Shown: positions 36,028 to 45,283, numbered from the stretch's first letter. The stretch is 64,000 nucleotides of DNA from Kushneria sinocarnis (GCF_003633775.1 NZ_RBIN01000005.1:248001-312000); one strand, 5' to 3'. Program-made: numbers and translations. The notes: generated by a model not told the origin, from the letters alone.

Positions 36028-39000
36028 ATGACGCACGAGGAGAATCGCAGCACGCAGAGTCTGTTTGATCCGCGTGCCGGCCATGCCCACTGCGGGGTGG
36101 GTACCGTGGTCAACCTGCGGGGCGAAAAGAGCCATGGCCTGATCGAGGACGCCCTGCGCGTCCTGCATAACCTGGACCATCGCGGCGCCCGTGGCGCCGA
36201 CGAAAGCACCGGTGACGGCGCCGGCATCCTGCTGCAGAAGCCCCACCGCTTCTTCGCGGCCACCATCGACGCGCTGCCGGAGGCAGACGGCTACGGCGTC
36301 GGTCAGCTGTTTCTGCCCCAGCATGACGAGCGCCGCGGGCAGCTGATCGAGCTGATCGAACGGGTCGCCGGGGAGGAGGGATTTCGCCTCCACCACTGGC
36401 GCCGGGTCCCCACCGCAGGCGAGCGCATCGGCCGAACGGCGCGCGCCGTTGAACCGGTAGTGATGCAGCTGTTCGCGGTGCCGGAATCGCCGCTGGCACC
36501 CGAGGCTCTCGATGTGGCGCTCTACGTGCTGCGCTGTCATATCCAGAACGAGGCCCGCGAGCGGGGACTGGAAGGCAGCGGTACCGAGCTTTTCTACATC
36601 TGCAGCCTCGACCGGCGCACCCTGGTCTACAAGGGCATGCTGACCTGCAGCCAGCTGGTCGAGTACTACCCCGATCTCTCCGATGAGCGCGTGGAGAGCG
36701 CGCTGGCACTGGTACACTCGCGCTTCTCCACCAATACGCTGGAGGCGTGGGATCTCGCCCATCCCTATCGCTGCGTGGTACACAACGGCGAGTTCAATAC
36801 CCTGCGCGGCAACATCAACTGGATGCGCGCCCGCGAGGGCTCGCTCGCCGGCGGGCGGCTGGAAGGCGCCATCGACCGCATCCTGCCGGTACTCGCCGAG
36901 GAGGGTCAGAGCGACTCCGCCGACTTCGATCACGTGCTGGAACTGCTGATGGTCGGCGGGCGCTCGATGCCCCATGCCCTGCGCATGCTGATTCCCGAGG
37001 CGTGGGAGCAGAACGCCGACATGGAACAGGCGCGGCGCGATTTCTACGACTACCACAGCTGTCTGATCGAACCCTGGGACGGTCCGGCGCTGGTGGTCGC
37101 CACCGATGGCGAGCGGGTCGGCGCCGTGCTCGACCGCAACGGCCTGCGTCCGTGCCGCTACAGCCTGACCGACGATCAGCTGATCATGGCCAGCGAGACC
37201 GGCACCCTGGAGACGCCGTTCGAGGAGATCCGCAGCCAGCACCGGCTGCGGCCGGGGCAGATGCTGCTGGCCGATACCGCCGCCGGGCGACTGGTGCCGG
37301 AAGCGGAGATCTTCGATCAGCTCACCCACGCCCGGCCGTGGGGCGAGTGGCTGGCACGCGAACGCCTGACGCTGGATGAGCTGGCCGCCGACACGGCGAC
37401 CGCATCGCCCGAGCCTCGCGAAGGCGAGGATGTCGGCACCCTGCAGTGCGCCTTCGGCTATACCCAGGAAGGGCTGCGGGTGCTGCTGGCGCCGATGGCC
37501 GACGAGGGCAAGGATCCGCTCGGCGCGATGGGCAACGACACCCCGGTGGCGGTGCTCTCTGCCCAGCGCAGGCCGCTGTACAACTACTTCATCCAGCAAT
37601 TTGCCCAGGTGACCAACCCGCCGCTGGACTATCTGCGCGAATCACTGGTGACCTCGCTGGGCGCACATCTGGGCGCCCAGCGCGACCTGCTGGAGCAGAC
37701 ACCCGAACACTGCCGACGCATCCGGCTCGCAGGGCCGATCCTCGATCATCGCGGCTGGCAGACACTGCGCCGGCTCGACCGACCCGGCCTGCAGGCCCGC
37801 CAGATCGACACCACCTATCCCCCCGGCAGCGGGCTGGAACAGGCGCTCGAACGCATTCGTGGCGAGGCCGAAGCCGCCATCGATGACGGCGTCAGCCTGG
37901 TGGTCCTCGATGATCGCAACGTGAATGCCGAGCGCGCGGCGGTCCCCTCACTGCTGCTCGCCGGCGCGCTGCACCATCGTCTTACCCGGGTCGGCAAGCG
38001 CAGTCGGGCCTCGCTGATCATGGCAACCGGCGAAGCCTTTGCGGTGCACCATATCGCCACCCTGGTCGGCTACGGCATCGATGCCCTTTATCCCTGGCTG
38101 GGCTACGAGAGCATCAGTGCGCTACGCGATGCCCGTTTCATCGAAGGCGACGATGCCACCCTCGAGCAGCGCTATCGCGAGGCGCTGGAGGATGGGCTGC
38201 TCAAGGTGATGTCGAAGATGGGCATTTCCACCCTGGAGGGTTACAAGGGCGCCCAGATCTTCGAGGCGATCGGTCTCGACCAGGCCTTTGTCGATGCCTG
38301 GTTCCCCGGTACCACCGCTCACATTCCGGGGGTGGGCCTGGCCACCATCGAGCACGAGTGCGAGGAGCAGCACGCCATCGCCTTCAGCGATCGCATCGCC
38401 GGCAACCTGCCGCTCCGCCAGGGGGGCGACTTCTACTGGCGGCGCGATGGTGAGCTGCACCAGTGGAATCCGAGCTCGATCGGCTTTCTCCAGCACGCCG
38501 CACGCGAAAACGACGCCGCCAGCTACCGGCGCTTCGCCGACACCATCAACGACCAGGCCTGGCAGCTGCAGACCCTGCGCGGGCTGCTCGATTTCGACAT
38601 CGACCCGGCGCGCTCGATTCCACTCGAGCAGGTAGAGCCGGTGGCGTCGATCCTGACGCGCTTCGCCACCGGCTCGATGTCGTTCGGTGCGCTGTCGCGC
38701 GAGGCGCACGAGGCGATGGCGATCGCCATGAACCGGATCGGCGGCAAGTCCGGCAGCGGCGAAGGCGGCGAGCAGGTGGAGCGCTTCGGCACCGAGGCCG
38801 AGAACTCGATGAAGCAGTGCGCCTCGGGGCGTTTCGGCGTCACCGCACAGTATCTGGCTTCAGCGCGCCAGATCGAGATCAAGATGGCCCAGGGTTCCAA
38901 ACCCGGTGAGGGTGGCGAACTGCCCGGCGGCAAGGTCGGCGAGGAGATCGCCGAGGTGCGCTTCACCGTCCCCGGCGTGGGGCTGATCTCGCCGCCGCCG

Positions 39001-40551
39001 CACCACGATATCTACTCGATCGAGGATCTCGCCCAGCTGATCCATGATCTCAAGTGCGCCAACCCCGAGGCCGAGATTCACGTCAAGCTGGTCTCGAAGG
39101 CCAACGTCGGCACCATCGCCGCCGGGGTGGCCAAGGGGCGCGCCGAAGCCATTCTGATCTCGGGCGACTCCGGCGGTACCGGGGCCTCGAAGAAGACCTC
39201 GATCAAGCACACCGGCACGCCATGGGAGCTGGGCCTGGCCGAAACCCACCAGGCGCTGATGGCCAACCGGCTGCGCTCGCGGATCAGGCTGCGCACCGAC
39301 GGCGGCATCAAGACCGGCCGTGACGTGGCGATTGCCGCCCTGCTGGGCGCCGAGGAGTTCGGTTTCGGCACCGCGCCGATGGTGGTAGTGGGCTGTCTGA
39401 TGCTGCGCAAGTGCCACTGCAATACCTGTTCGGTGGGCGTGGCGACCCAGGATCCGGAGCTGCGAGCCAGGTTTGCCGGTGCGCCGGAGCACATCATCAC
39501 CTATCTGCGCTTCGTCGCCGAGGAGCTGCGCGAGCTGATGGCCGAGCTGGGCTTCGCCACGGTGCACGAGATGATCGGTCGCTGCGATCGCCTGAAACAG
39601 CGCGACTTCCACCACCCGCGCGGGCTCAGCCCGGACCTGTCGGCCCTGCTGCACCGCGAACAGAGCGATGACACGCCCTATCACTGCCGCGAGCAGCATC
39701 ATCAGCTCGACGAGAAGCTCGACAATCAGCTGATCCAGCGGGCAGCGCCGGCGCTCGATTACGGCGAGGCGTTGCGTCTCAGCGCCCGGGTGGTCAATCG
39801 CGACCGCAGCGTGGGCACGCTGCTCTCCTCAACGGTGGTCCGGCGCCACCCCGACGGGCTGCCCGAGGACACCCTTCATGTTGATCTCACCGGCACCGCC
39901 GGGCAGAGCTTCGGTGCCTTTCTCGTTCGCGGCATCAGCCTGCATCTTGCCGGCGATGCCAACGACTATGTCGGCAAGGGACTCTCCGGCGGCCGATTGA
40001 GTGTGCGGGTACCGGCGGCGGGGTACAGCGCCGCGGGCAACGTCATCATCGGCAACGTGGCGCTGTTCGGCGCCACCAGTGGCCAGGCGTACTTCAACGG
40101 CATGGCCGGCGAGCGCTTCTGCGTACGCAACTCCGGCGCCCTCACGGTGGTCGAGGGTGTCGGCGATCACGGCTGCGAATACATGACCGGTGGCGTGGCG
40201 GTCATCCTGGGCGACTGCGGACGCAACTTCGGCGCCGGCATGAGCGGCGGCGAGGCCTATGTGTTCGACGAGCACGAGCGACTCGACGCTCATCTCAATC
40301 CGACCCTGGTCAGCGCCCACCCGCTGGAAGAGGAGCGCGATATCGCGCTGGTGCAGCGGCTGCTGCACAACCACCATGTCTACACCGGCAGTCAGCGCGC
40401 CCGGGCCCTGCTGGATGACTGGGACAATGCCCGGCACCGCTTTCGCAAGGTGGTGGCCGATGACTATGCCCAGGTGGTCGCCAACAACCTGCGCGACGGC
40501 CGCGACATCCGCACGGCACTACCGGCGCCTGCCCAAGAGGCTGCGGCATGA
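36028..40551 (+). CDS. gltB: Glutamate synthase (NADPH) large subunit
   Basis: GltB makes two glutamates from glutamine and 2-oxoglutarate. The 1507-residue protein has a 21-residue propeptide before the nucleophile Cys22 (HCGVGTVVNLRGEKSHG), the class II amidotransferase domain, a central domain, the FMN barrel with TGSMSFGALSREAHEAMAIA and GEGGEQVERF, the 3Fe-4S loop RKCHCNTCSVGVATQDPEL, and the glycine-rich C-terminal beta-helix (GKGLSGGRLSVRVP, GNVALFGATSGQAYF). I chose the ATG at 36028 with GGGAG upstream because it yields a normal short propeptide; an upstream ATG at 35977 adds 17 residues. gltD overlaps the stop by four bases. Confidence 0.96.
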   Translation: MTHEENRSTQSLFDPRAGHAHCGVGTVVNLRGEKSHGLIEDALRVLHNLDHRGARGADESTGDGAGILLQKPHRFFAATIDALPEADGYGVGQLFLPQHDERRGQLIELIERVAGEEGFRLHHWRRVPTAGERIGRTARAVEPVVMQLFAVPESPLAPEALDVALYVLRCHIQNEARERGLEGSGTELFYICSLDRRTLVYKGMLTCSQLVEYYPDLSDERVESALALVHSRFSTNTLEAWDLAHPYRCVVHNGEFNTLRGNINWMRAREGSLAGGRLEGAIDRILPVLAEEGQSDSADFDHVLELLMVGGRSMPHALRMLIPEAWEQNADMEQARRDFYDYHSCLIEPWDGPALVVATDGERVGAVLDRNGLRPCRYSLTDDQLIMASETGTLETPFEEIRSQHRLRPGQMLLADTAAGRLVPEAEIFDQLTHARPWGEWLARERLTLDELAADTATASPEPREGEDVGTLQCAFGYTQEGLRVLLAPMADEGKDPLGAMGNDTPVAVLSAQRRPLYNYFIQQFAQVTNPPLDYLRESLVTSLGAHLGAQRDLLEQTPEHCRRIRLAGPILDHRGWQTLRRLDRPGLQARQIDTTYPPGSGLEQALERIRGEAEAAIDDGVSLVVLDDRNVNAERAAVPSLLLAGALHHRLTRVGKRSRASLIMATGEAFAVHHIATLVGYGIDALYPWLGYESISALRDARFIEGDDATLEQRYREALEDGLLKVMSKMGISTLEGYKGAQIFEAIGLDQAFVDAWFPGTTAHIPGVGLATIEHECEEQHAIAFSDRIAGNLPLRQGGDFYWRRDGELHQWNPSSIGFLQHAARENDAASYRRFADTINDQAWQLQTLRGLLDFDIDPARSIPLEQVEPVASILTRFATGSMSFGALSREAHEAMAIAMNRIGGKSGSGEGGEQVERFGTEAENSMKQCASGRFGVTAQYLASARQIEIKMAQGSKPGEGGELPGGKVGEEIAEVRFTVPGVGLISPPPHHDIYSIEDLAQLIHDLKCANPEAEIHVKLVSKANVGTIAAGVAKGRAEAILISGDSGGTGASKKTSIKHTGTPWELGLAETHQALMANRLRSRIRLRTDGGIKTGRDVAIAALLGAEEFGFGTAPMVVVGCLMLRKCHCNTCSVGVATQDPELRARFAGAPEHIITYLRFVAEELRELMAELGFATVHEMIGRCDRLKQRDFHHPRGLSPDLSALLHREQSDDTPYHCREQHHQLDEKLDNQLIQRAAPALDYGEALRLSARVVNRDRSVGTLLSSTVVRRHPDGLPEDTLHVDLTGTAGQSFGAFLVRGISLHLAGDANDYVGKGLSGGRLSVRVPAAGYSAAGNVIIGNVALFGATSGQAYFNGMAGERFCVRNSGALTVVEGVGDHGCEYMTGGVAVILGDCGRNFGAGMSGGEAYVFDEHERLDAHLNPTLVSAHPLEEERDIALVQRLLHNHHVYTGSQRARALLDDWDNARHRFRKVVADDYAQVVANNLRDGRDIRTALPAPAQEAAA

Positions 40552-42038
40552 CCGAACGACACCCCAACGGCTTTCTGAAACACGAACGTCAGCCGATCGG
40601 CAAGCGTCCGCCCGACGAGCGGGTACAGGACTATCAGGAGATCTACGCACCGGTGTGGCAGGAGGATCAGCTGCGCGAGCAGGGCGAGCGCTGCATGGAC
40701 TGCGGGGTGCCGGCCTGCATGGGCGGCTGCCCGATCGGCAACCTGATCCCGGAATGGAACGATCTGGTTTATCGCGGGCTGTGGCGCGAGGCGCTGGATC
40801 GGCTGCACGCCACCAACAACTTTCCCGAATTTACCGGCTACACCTGCCCGGCGCCCTGCGAACCGGCCTGCACGCTGGCCTATAATGCCGACCCGGTGAC
40901 CATCAAGGATATCGAGCGCGCCATCGTCGACCGGGGCTGGGAGATGGGCTGGATCACGCCCCAGCCACCGACCCGACGCAGCGGCCGGAGCGTAGCCGTG
41001 ATCGGCAGCGGCCCGGCCGGGCTGGCCTGCGCCCAGCAGCTCAACCGGGCCGGTCATCGGGTCAGCGTCTTCGAGCGCAACGACGCCATCGGCGGGCTGA
41101 TGAGCCGCGGCATTCCCGATTTCAAGTTCGCCAAGTATCAGGTCGCCCGCCGGGTCGGCCAGCTCGAGGCCGAGGGCATCGAGTTTCACACCGGCGCCCG
41201 GATCGGCGTCGATCCCGATCTGGCCCGGCTCAACGAGCGCTTCGATGCCGTCTGCCTGGCGATCGGCGCGCTCGAGCACCGCAATGTCGAACTGCCCGGG
41301 CGCGAGCTGGCCGGCATCCACTTCGGCATGGACTACCTGACCGCCGAGAACCGCCGCCAGGCGGGCGGCCGCGGCTCGGATGACGACACCAACCACGCCC
41401 GCGATCGCCATGTGGTGGTACTCGGCGGCGGCGATACCGGGGCCGACTGCGTGGCTACCGCGCACCGCCAGGGCGCGGCCAGCGTGGTGCAGGTCAGCGT
41501 GCGCGCCCGGGCCCCCGGCGAGCGACCGGCGGACAACCCCTGGCCGCTGCAGCCGAAAACCTACAAGCGCACCTATGCCATCGACGAGGGCGGCGAAGAG
41601 GCCTTTTCGCTGGATGTGACCGCCTTTCTCGACGAGGACAATGATGGCCGGGTGGATGTCCTGCTGGCCGATCGGGTCGAGTGGACACTGGACGAGCACG
41701 GCCGGCGCGTCGATCGTACCGTCACCGAGGCCGGTGTCCGCCTCGCGGCAGACCTGGTGCTGATCGCGATCGGCTTTACCGGCCCGGAAGCGAACGATTT
41801 CGCTGCCAGCGGTCTGGCGCTGACCCGCCAGGGCACCTTCGTGACCGATGACACCATGATGACCTCACGGGAAGGCATCTTTGCCACCGGTGACGCCCGC
41901 CGCGGGCAGTCGCTGGTGGTCTGGGCGATCGGCGAGGGACGCGACGCCGCCCGCCATATCGACAGCTGGCTGACCGGCCGCCCCTCCCGCCTGCCGGCCA
42001 GTCTGCAGACCCACAACCCCCCTACCGAGGCGGGGTGA
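40548..42038 (+). CDS. gltD: Glutamate synthase small subunit
   Basis: GltD takes electrons from NADPH through FAD and two [4Fe-4S] clusters to GltB. The 496-residue protein has N-terminal cysteine clusters CMDCGVPACMGGCPIGN and CPAPCEPACT, the FAD-binding VAVIGSGPAGLACAQQL at about 146, the NADPH-binding VVVLGGGDTGADCVATAHR near 287, and the ATGDARRGQSLVVWAI terminal motif. Translational coupling with gltB is through an ATGA overlap. A hairpin follows. Confidence 0.96.
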   Translation: MTERHPNGFLKHERQPIGKRPPDERVQDYQEIYAPVWQEDQLREQGERCMDCGVPACMGGCPIGNLIPEWNDLVYRGLWREALDRLHATNNFPEFTGYTCPAPCEPACTLAYNADPVTIKDIERAIVDRGWEMGWITPQPPTRRSGRSVAVIGSGPAGLACAQQLNRAGHRVSVFERNDAIGGLMSRGIPDFKFAKYQVARRVGQLEAEGIEFHTGARIGVDPDLARLNERFDAVCLAIGALEHRNVELPGRELAGIHFGMDYLTAENRRQAGGRGSDDDTNHARDRHVVVLGGGDTGADCVATAHRQGAASVVQVSVRARAPGERPADNPWPLQPKTYKRTYAIDEGGEEAFSLDVTAFLDEDNDGRVDVLLADRVEWTLDEHGRRVDRTVTEAGVRLAADLVLIAIGFTGPEANDFAASGLALTRQGTFVTDDTMMTSREGIFATGDARRGQSLVVWAIGEGRDAARHIDSWLTGRPSRLPASLQTHNPPTEAG

Positions 42039-42043
42039 TCCCG

Positions 42044-42067
42044 GTCCCGGTGCCAAGGCACCGGGAC
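42044..42067 (+). terminator. Hairpin after gltD
   Basis: GTCCCGGTGCC and GGCACCGGGAC form an 11-bp palindrome around AA, five bases past the gltD stop. A short CTCTTGTG stretch follows; termination strength is uncertain. Confidence 0.6.
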
Positions 42068-42125
42068 GCTCTTGTGCCCCGCTCGACGGTGACCGACTCG
42101 CCCGGAAAATTTTTTGCCGGGCGCG

Positions 42126-42154
42126 CTTGAATCCGGTTTCCGCGACCCTATTTA
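42126..42154 (+). promoter_or_regulatory. Sigma-32 heat-shock promoter of the first hsp20 gene
   Basis: CTTGAA (42126-42131) and CCCTATTTA (42146-42154) are separated by 14 bases, close to the RpoH consensus CTTGAAA-N11-16-CCCCATNT. Transcription would start near 42160, leaving a leader of about 105 bases before the hsp20 ATG. Confidence 0.82.
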
Positions 42155-42235
42155 ACATAACGTCGCGGATGAAAGTGCCCGACCGGGACTTCGCCGGAGA
42201 CCGCCGAACGCCGCGTCAGCGGGTCGGCGCATGTA

Positions 42236-42262
42236 GAACTTCGCTGATATTTCGGGAGGTTT
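42236..42262 (+). promoter_or_regulatory. ROSE-like RNA thermometer hairpin masking the hsp20 ribosome binding site
   Basis: In the leader, AACTTCGC (42237-42244) can pair with GGGAGGTT (42254-42261), burying the Shine-Dalgarno GGGAGG. The pairing leaves a G opposite G at 42243/42255, and the anti-SD side contains TCGCT (42241-42245), matching the conserved UYGCU of ROSE thermometers. Those control hsp20/ibpA genes. The ATG is seven bases downstream. Confidence 0.72.
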
Positions 42263-42265
42263 ATC

Positions 42266-42802
42266 ATGTCCACCATGTCACTGAGCCCGCTCTTTCGTCG
42301 CAGCATCGGCTTCGACCGGCTCAACGATCTGTTCGAATATGCCATGCACAATGACGTGCCGAGCTACCCGCCCTACAACGTCGAAAAGCACGGCGACAAC
42401 GACTACCGCATCGTGATCGCCGCGGCCGGCTTCAGCGAGTCGGAGCTGGCCGTCGATGTCGAGAACCGCCTGCTGACCGTCAGCGGCGGCCGGGAGAATG
42501 ACGGCGCCGGCACCGAGGGGGTCAACGCCGGCGAACAGAGCCCGGTCACTTATCTGCATCGCGGCATCGCCAGGCGTGCGTTCCGGCTCTCGTTCCGCCT
42601 TGACGAGAACATCGATATCCGCGGCGCCCGCTTCGAGAACGGCCTGCTGATGATCGACCTGCTGCGGCTGGTGCCCGAGCAGCAGCGTGCTCGCCAGATT
42701 CCGATCAACGGTAGCGACACAGAGCAGCTCAGCGAGCGCTCGTCGGATTCGCTCGAGGTGCAGGGCAGTACCAGCCCCAGCGAGACGGCTGCCACTGCCT
42801 GA
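42266..42802 (+). CDS. Small heat-shock protein, Hsp20/IbpA family
   Basis: The 178-residue chaperone binds unfolding proteins. The N-terminus SLSPLFRRSIGFDRLNDLFE and PSYPPYNVEKHGDNDYRIVI match IbpA; the alpha-crystallin domain spans about 35-130 with FRLSFRLDENIDIRGARFEN and GLLMIDL. The usual IxI tail motif appears as IPI in QIPINGSD, followed by an extended Ser/Thr-rich C-terminus longer than in IbpA (about 140 residues). Expression should be heat-induced through the sigma-32 promoter and thermometer upstream. A strong terminator follows. Confidence 0.92.
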   Translation: MSTMSLSPLFRRSIGFDRLNDLFEYAMHNDVPSYPPYNVEKHGDNDYRIVIAAAGFSESELAVDVENRLLTVSGGRENDGAGTEGVNAGEQSPVTYLHRGIARRAFRLSFRLDENIDIRGARFENGLLMIDLLRLVPEQQRARQIPINGSDTEQLSERSSDSLEVQGSTSPSETAATA

Positions 42803-42886
42803 GGCGAACGGCACATGACCGGTGCCGGCAAGCGGGCCGGTCACTGCCGCTCTGCGACTGCAGCCGGGTAACATCGGCAGCAAGCG

Positions 42887-42915
42887 AGGCCCCGTCGGCA
42901 ACGGCGGGGCCTTTT
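42887..42915 (+). terminator. Rho-independent terminator of first hsp20 gene
   Basis: An 11-bp stem (AGGCCCCGTCG with CGGCGGGGCCT, one G-T pair) with GCAA loop runs into TTTT. It lies 84 bases past the stop and separates the two hsp20 genes into distinct transcripts. Confidence 0.88.
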
Positions 42916-43028
42916 GCATGCCCGATCCATCGACGGGCCCTTGCCGCCATGAACAGTGGATCATATGGCAAACAGGCTGTTATGCCAGACCAATCGACTG
43001 CGATAATCGCTGCAATATGGTTAAAAAC

Positions 43029-43057
43029 TTTCCATACCACGGCCCGGGCACTATACT
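43029..43057 (+). promoter_or_regulatory. Possible sigma-70 promoter of second hsp20 gene
   Basis: TTTCCA (43029-43034) and TATACT (43052-43057) are 17 bases apart. The -10 box is good and the -35 box moderate. It would give a leader of about 225 bases, which includes the hairpin at 43190-43213. No RpoH-type promoter was seen for this gene. Confidence 0.4.
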
Positions 43058-43189
43058 GGGGAAATATCAAGGGTAATCCCTGATCTGCCTGCCATTACCG
43101 TCAGCGCAGCGCAGTGCATCCCCGAACTGAGGTTGTGTGACGTCAGCGACAGGATCACCTCCGGCAACAGCGCAATACGCCACGGCAAG

Positions 43190-43213
43190 CGGATAACCGC
43201 CACGGGTTATCCG
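43190..43213 (+). other. Leader hairpin upstream of second hsp20 gene
   Basis: CGGATAACC and GGTTATCCG form a perfect 9-bp stem around a six-base loop, 79 bases before the start codon. It may be part of a structured leader or an operator; it does not cover the ribosome binding site. Confidence 0.5.
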
Positions 43214-43291
43214 GCGCGCTGCTGACCGATGCCGCACGGTCAAGCAGGCAATCGATGAACCGGACCCGCATTCCGACTCAAGAGGTCTCTC

Positions 43292-43810
43292 ATGGCATCG
43301 CTTGCTTTTACTCCATCGCTGTCCGAAAACGGTACTGCCACGCCCCTGCCTGACCCCATCGCTGCCGCCCGTCGCGGTGAGGCCCCGGGGCCGCTGCCCT
43401 GCGATATCGAGCAGGACAGCGACAACGACTACCGGCTGACCGTCCCCGCCACCGGACTGAGCGGCCGGGATCTGTCGATCCGGGTCGAGGAGCATGTGCT
43501 GACCATCAGCTCCCGGCCCGAGGATGACCGGCGCGACCGCTCGGCCATCCGGCTTTATCGCGGTATCGAGCGTCAGCCGTTCGAACTCGCCTTCCGGCTG
43601 GATGACCACATCAGCGTGCGCCGGGCACGACTGGCCAACGGTCTGCTGAGTCTCGAACTCCATCGCGGTGCCACCGAAGCGCCGCGCGAGCAGCGGGTCG
43701 TGGTCAACTCGGGCGCTGACACCACCGTACGTCAGCGTCTCTCGCGCATTCGTCCGCTGCGCGGCACCCGGCGCAGCCGCTTGGCCCATCTGGGTGCGAC
43801 CGACGAATAG
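43292..43810 (+). CDS. Divergent Hsp20 family protein
   Basis: The 172-residue protein shares the alpha-crystallin core with the preceding gene: DIEQDSDNDYRLTVPATGLS, LSIRVEEHVLTIS, LYRGIERQPFELAFRLDDHI and ANGLLSLEL. The N-terminal IbpA segment is replaced by a Pro/Ala-rich stretch, and the C-terminus is Arg-rich (RQRLSRIRPLRGTRRSRLAH) with no clear IxI motif. It is probably an old duplicate with altered oligomerisation. AGAGGT precedes the ATG. It has its own terminator and apparently its own promoter. Confidence 0.85.
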   Translation: MASLAFTPSLSENGTATPLPDPIAAARRGEAPGPLPCDIEQDSDNDYRLTVPATGLSGRDLSIRVEEHVLTISSRPEDDRRDRSAIRLYRGIERQPFELAFRLDDHISVRRARLANGLLSLELHRGATEAPREQRVVVNSGADTTVRQRLSRIRPLRGTRRSRLAHLGATDE

Positions 43811-43841
43811 GCTGTCGACTGGCCATGACGGTATCAGCAAG

Positions 43842-43870
43842 AGGCCCCGCCGGTTGGCGGGGCCTTTTTT
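43842..43870 (+). terminator. Rho-independent terminator of second hsp20 gene
   Basis: AGGCCCCGCC and GGCGGGGCCT form a perfect 10-bp stem with a GGTT loop, ending in TTTTTT. It lies between convergent genes and could also end the aldo/keto reductase transcript. Confidence 0.9.
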
Positions 43871-43897
43871 GAGGTCACTTCACCGGATCTTCACGCC

Positions 43898-45040
43898 TCA
43901 GCCCGGCGTGGGCGCTGACTCGTGGATCAGTCCTTCGCTTTTGAGGGTCTGCCAGAATTCGGCCGGGATATCGGCCTGCATCGACTGCTGATTCGCCCGC
44001 GCCTGGTCGGCATTGCGGGCCCCCGGAATGGTCGCCGCCACCACATCCGGCGCGGCGGTGAACTGCAGTGCGGCAGTGCGCAGATCGGTGCCGTGGTCGC
44101 GGGCAATCCGGCTCAGCCGATCCCGCTGCTGACGGTAGCCCTGGGGGATATCGGTGCTGTACATCCAGTGGTTGGTACCGGCGAGAAAGCCCGAGCCCAG
44201 CGGCGCGCCGATCACCAGGGGCACCCCGGCCTGGCGGGATTGCGGAAACAGCCGGTTCAGGGCGTCCTGATGATTGAGCAGGGTATATTGGGTGGCCTGC
44301 AGGATCACATCCGGATCGGCCTGTTCAATGGCCGCCAGCGAGGGCTCGATATCGTTGACGCCCATGCCCCAGCCACCGATGATGCCCTCCTCGCGCATGC
44401 GGGTCAGTTCCGGCATGGCGCCCTTGAGGGCCGTATCCAGATACTGTTTCCAGTCGTCACCCAGGTCCTTGTTACTGGGTGCCAGATCATGGATATAGAC
44501 CAGATCGATCTTGGGCACCCCGAGACGCTGCAGACTGTCCTCCACCGAGCGACGCACCCCTGCGGCGGTATAGTCGTAGCGGTAGTTGAAGTTGAGATTG
44601 CCCTTCCAGATGCCGACTTCATCCACCGAGGCATCGGGCATCAGCAGTCGACCCACCTTGGTCGACAGCACGTACTCCTCCAGCGGCTTGTCATCCAGAA
44701 AATGGCCCAGCCGCCGCTCCGAGAGCCCCAGCCCGTACCAGGGCGAGGTATCGAAGTAGCGCGTGCCCCCCTGCCAGGCCGCCACCAGCATGGCCTCGGC
44801 CTGATCATCGGGGGTGACCTCGAACATGTTGCCGAGCTGGGTGCCGCCCACGCCATACTGCCACTTCGGCGGAAAGCGCTTCATGGCCAGCGGCGGGTCG
44901 GCCGGCAGCGCCGGATTGCCGCTGCCGGGCGCCTGGCCGGCGGAGTGCTGGCCGTTGCCCGCGGCCAGCGCCTTCGAACCGACCGTGGTGGCGGCAGCCG
45001 TGATGGCTGCCCGAGTCAGGAATTCGCGACGGTTACTCAT
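43898..45040 (-). CDS. Tat-exported aldo/keto reductase
   Basis: The 380-residue protein opens with a twin-arginine signal, NRREFLTRAAITAAATTVGS followed by KALA, then an AKR barrel from about residue 55: GVGGTQLGNMFEVT, YFDTSPWYGLGLSERRLGHF with catalytic Asp and Tyr, the Lys in LSTKVGRLL, and YIHDLAPS with the His. It resembles D-threo-aldose 1-dehydrogenase/pyridoxal 4-dehydrogenase proteins, which are normally cytoplasmic. GGGAG precedes the ATG at 45040. Export would mean the enzyme folds with its NAD(P) cofactor in the cytoplasm before transport. Confidence 0.88.
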   Translation of the reverse strand: MSNRREFLTRAAITAAATTVGSKALAAGNGQHSAGQAPGSGNPALPADPPLAMKRFPPKWQYGVGGTQLGNMFEVTPDDQAEAMLVAAWQGGTRYFDTSPWYGLGLSERRLGHFLDDKPLEEYVLSTKVGRLLMPDASVDEVGIWKGNLNFNYRYDYTAAGVRRSVEDSLQRLGVPKIDLVYIHDLAPSNKDLGDDWKQYLDTALKGAMPELTRMREEGIIGGWGMGVNDIEPSLAAIEQADPDVILQATQYTLLNHQDALNRLFPQSRQAGVPLVIGAPLGSGFLAGTNHWMYSTDIPQGYRQQRDRLSRIARDHGTDLRTAALQFTAAPDVVAATIPGARNADQARANQQSMQADIPAEFWQTLKSEGLIHESAPTPG

Positions 45041-45283
45041 GCACTCTCCCTTGGCCGAGCTTGCAGGTACACCGCAGCGACTGCCGCCGAAGTCGCCCCC
45101 GACGGGCTCCATGGCGTCGCCTGCAGTGAGGATGCGAAGAATCAATCCCAGCCTGGCTGACCGGGCGTGGTCAGGCCAGCCGCCCTTCGCGCGGAGCGCA
45201 TATCGTGAAAGGCGGCTCGCCATGACGCGTCTGGTGGCATAAAGTAGTGCTCTTTCGTCACACCCTTGACCCAGAGTAGCCCG

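Noticed and set aside
35899-37599. Minus-strand open frame of 566 codons
   Set aside because: Antisense to gltB, no motif and no ribosome binding site.
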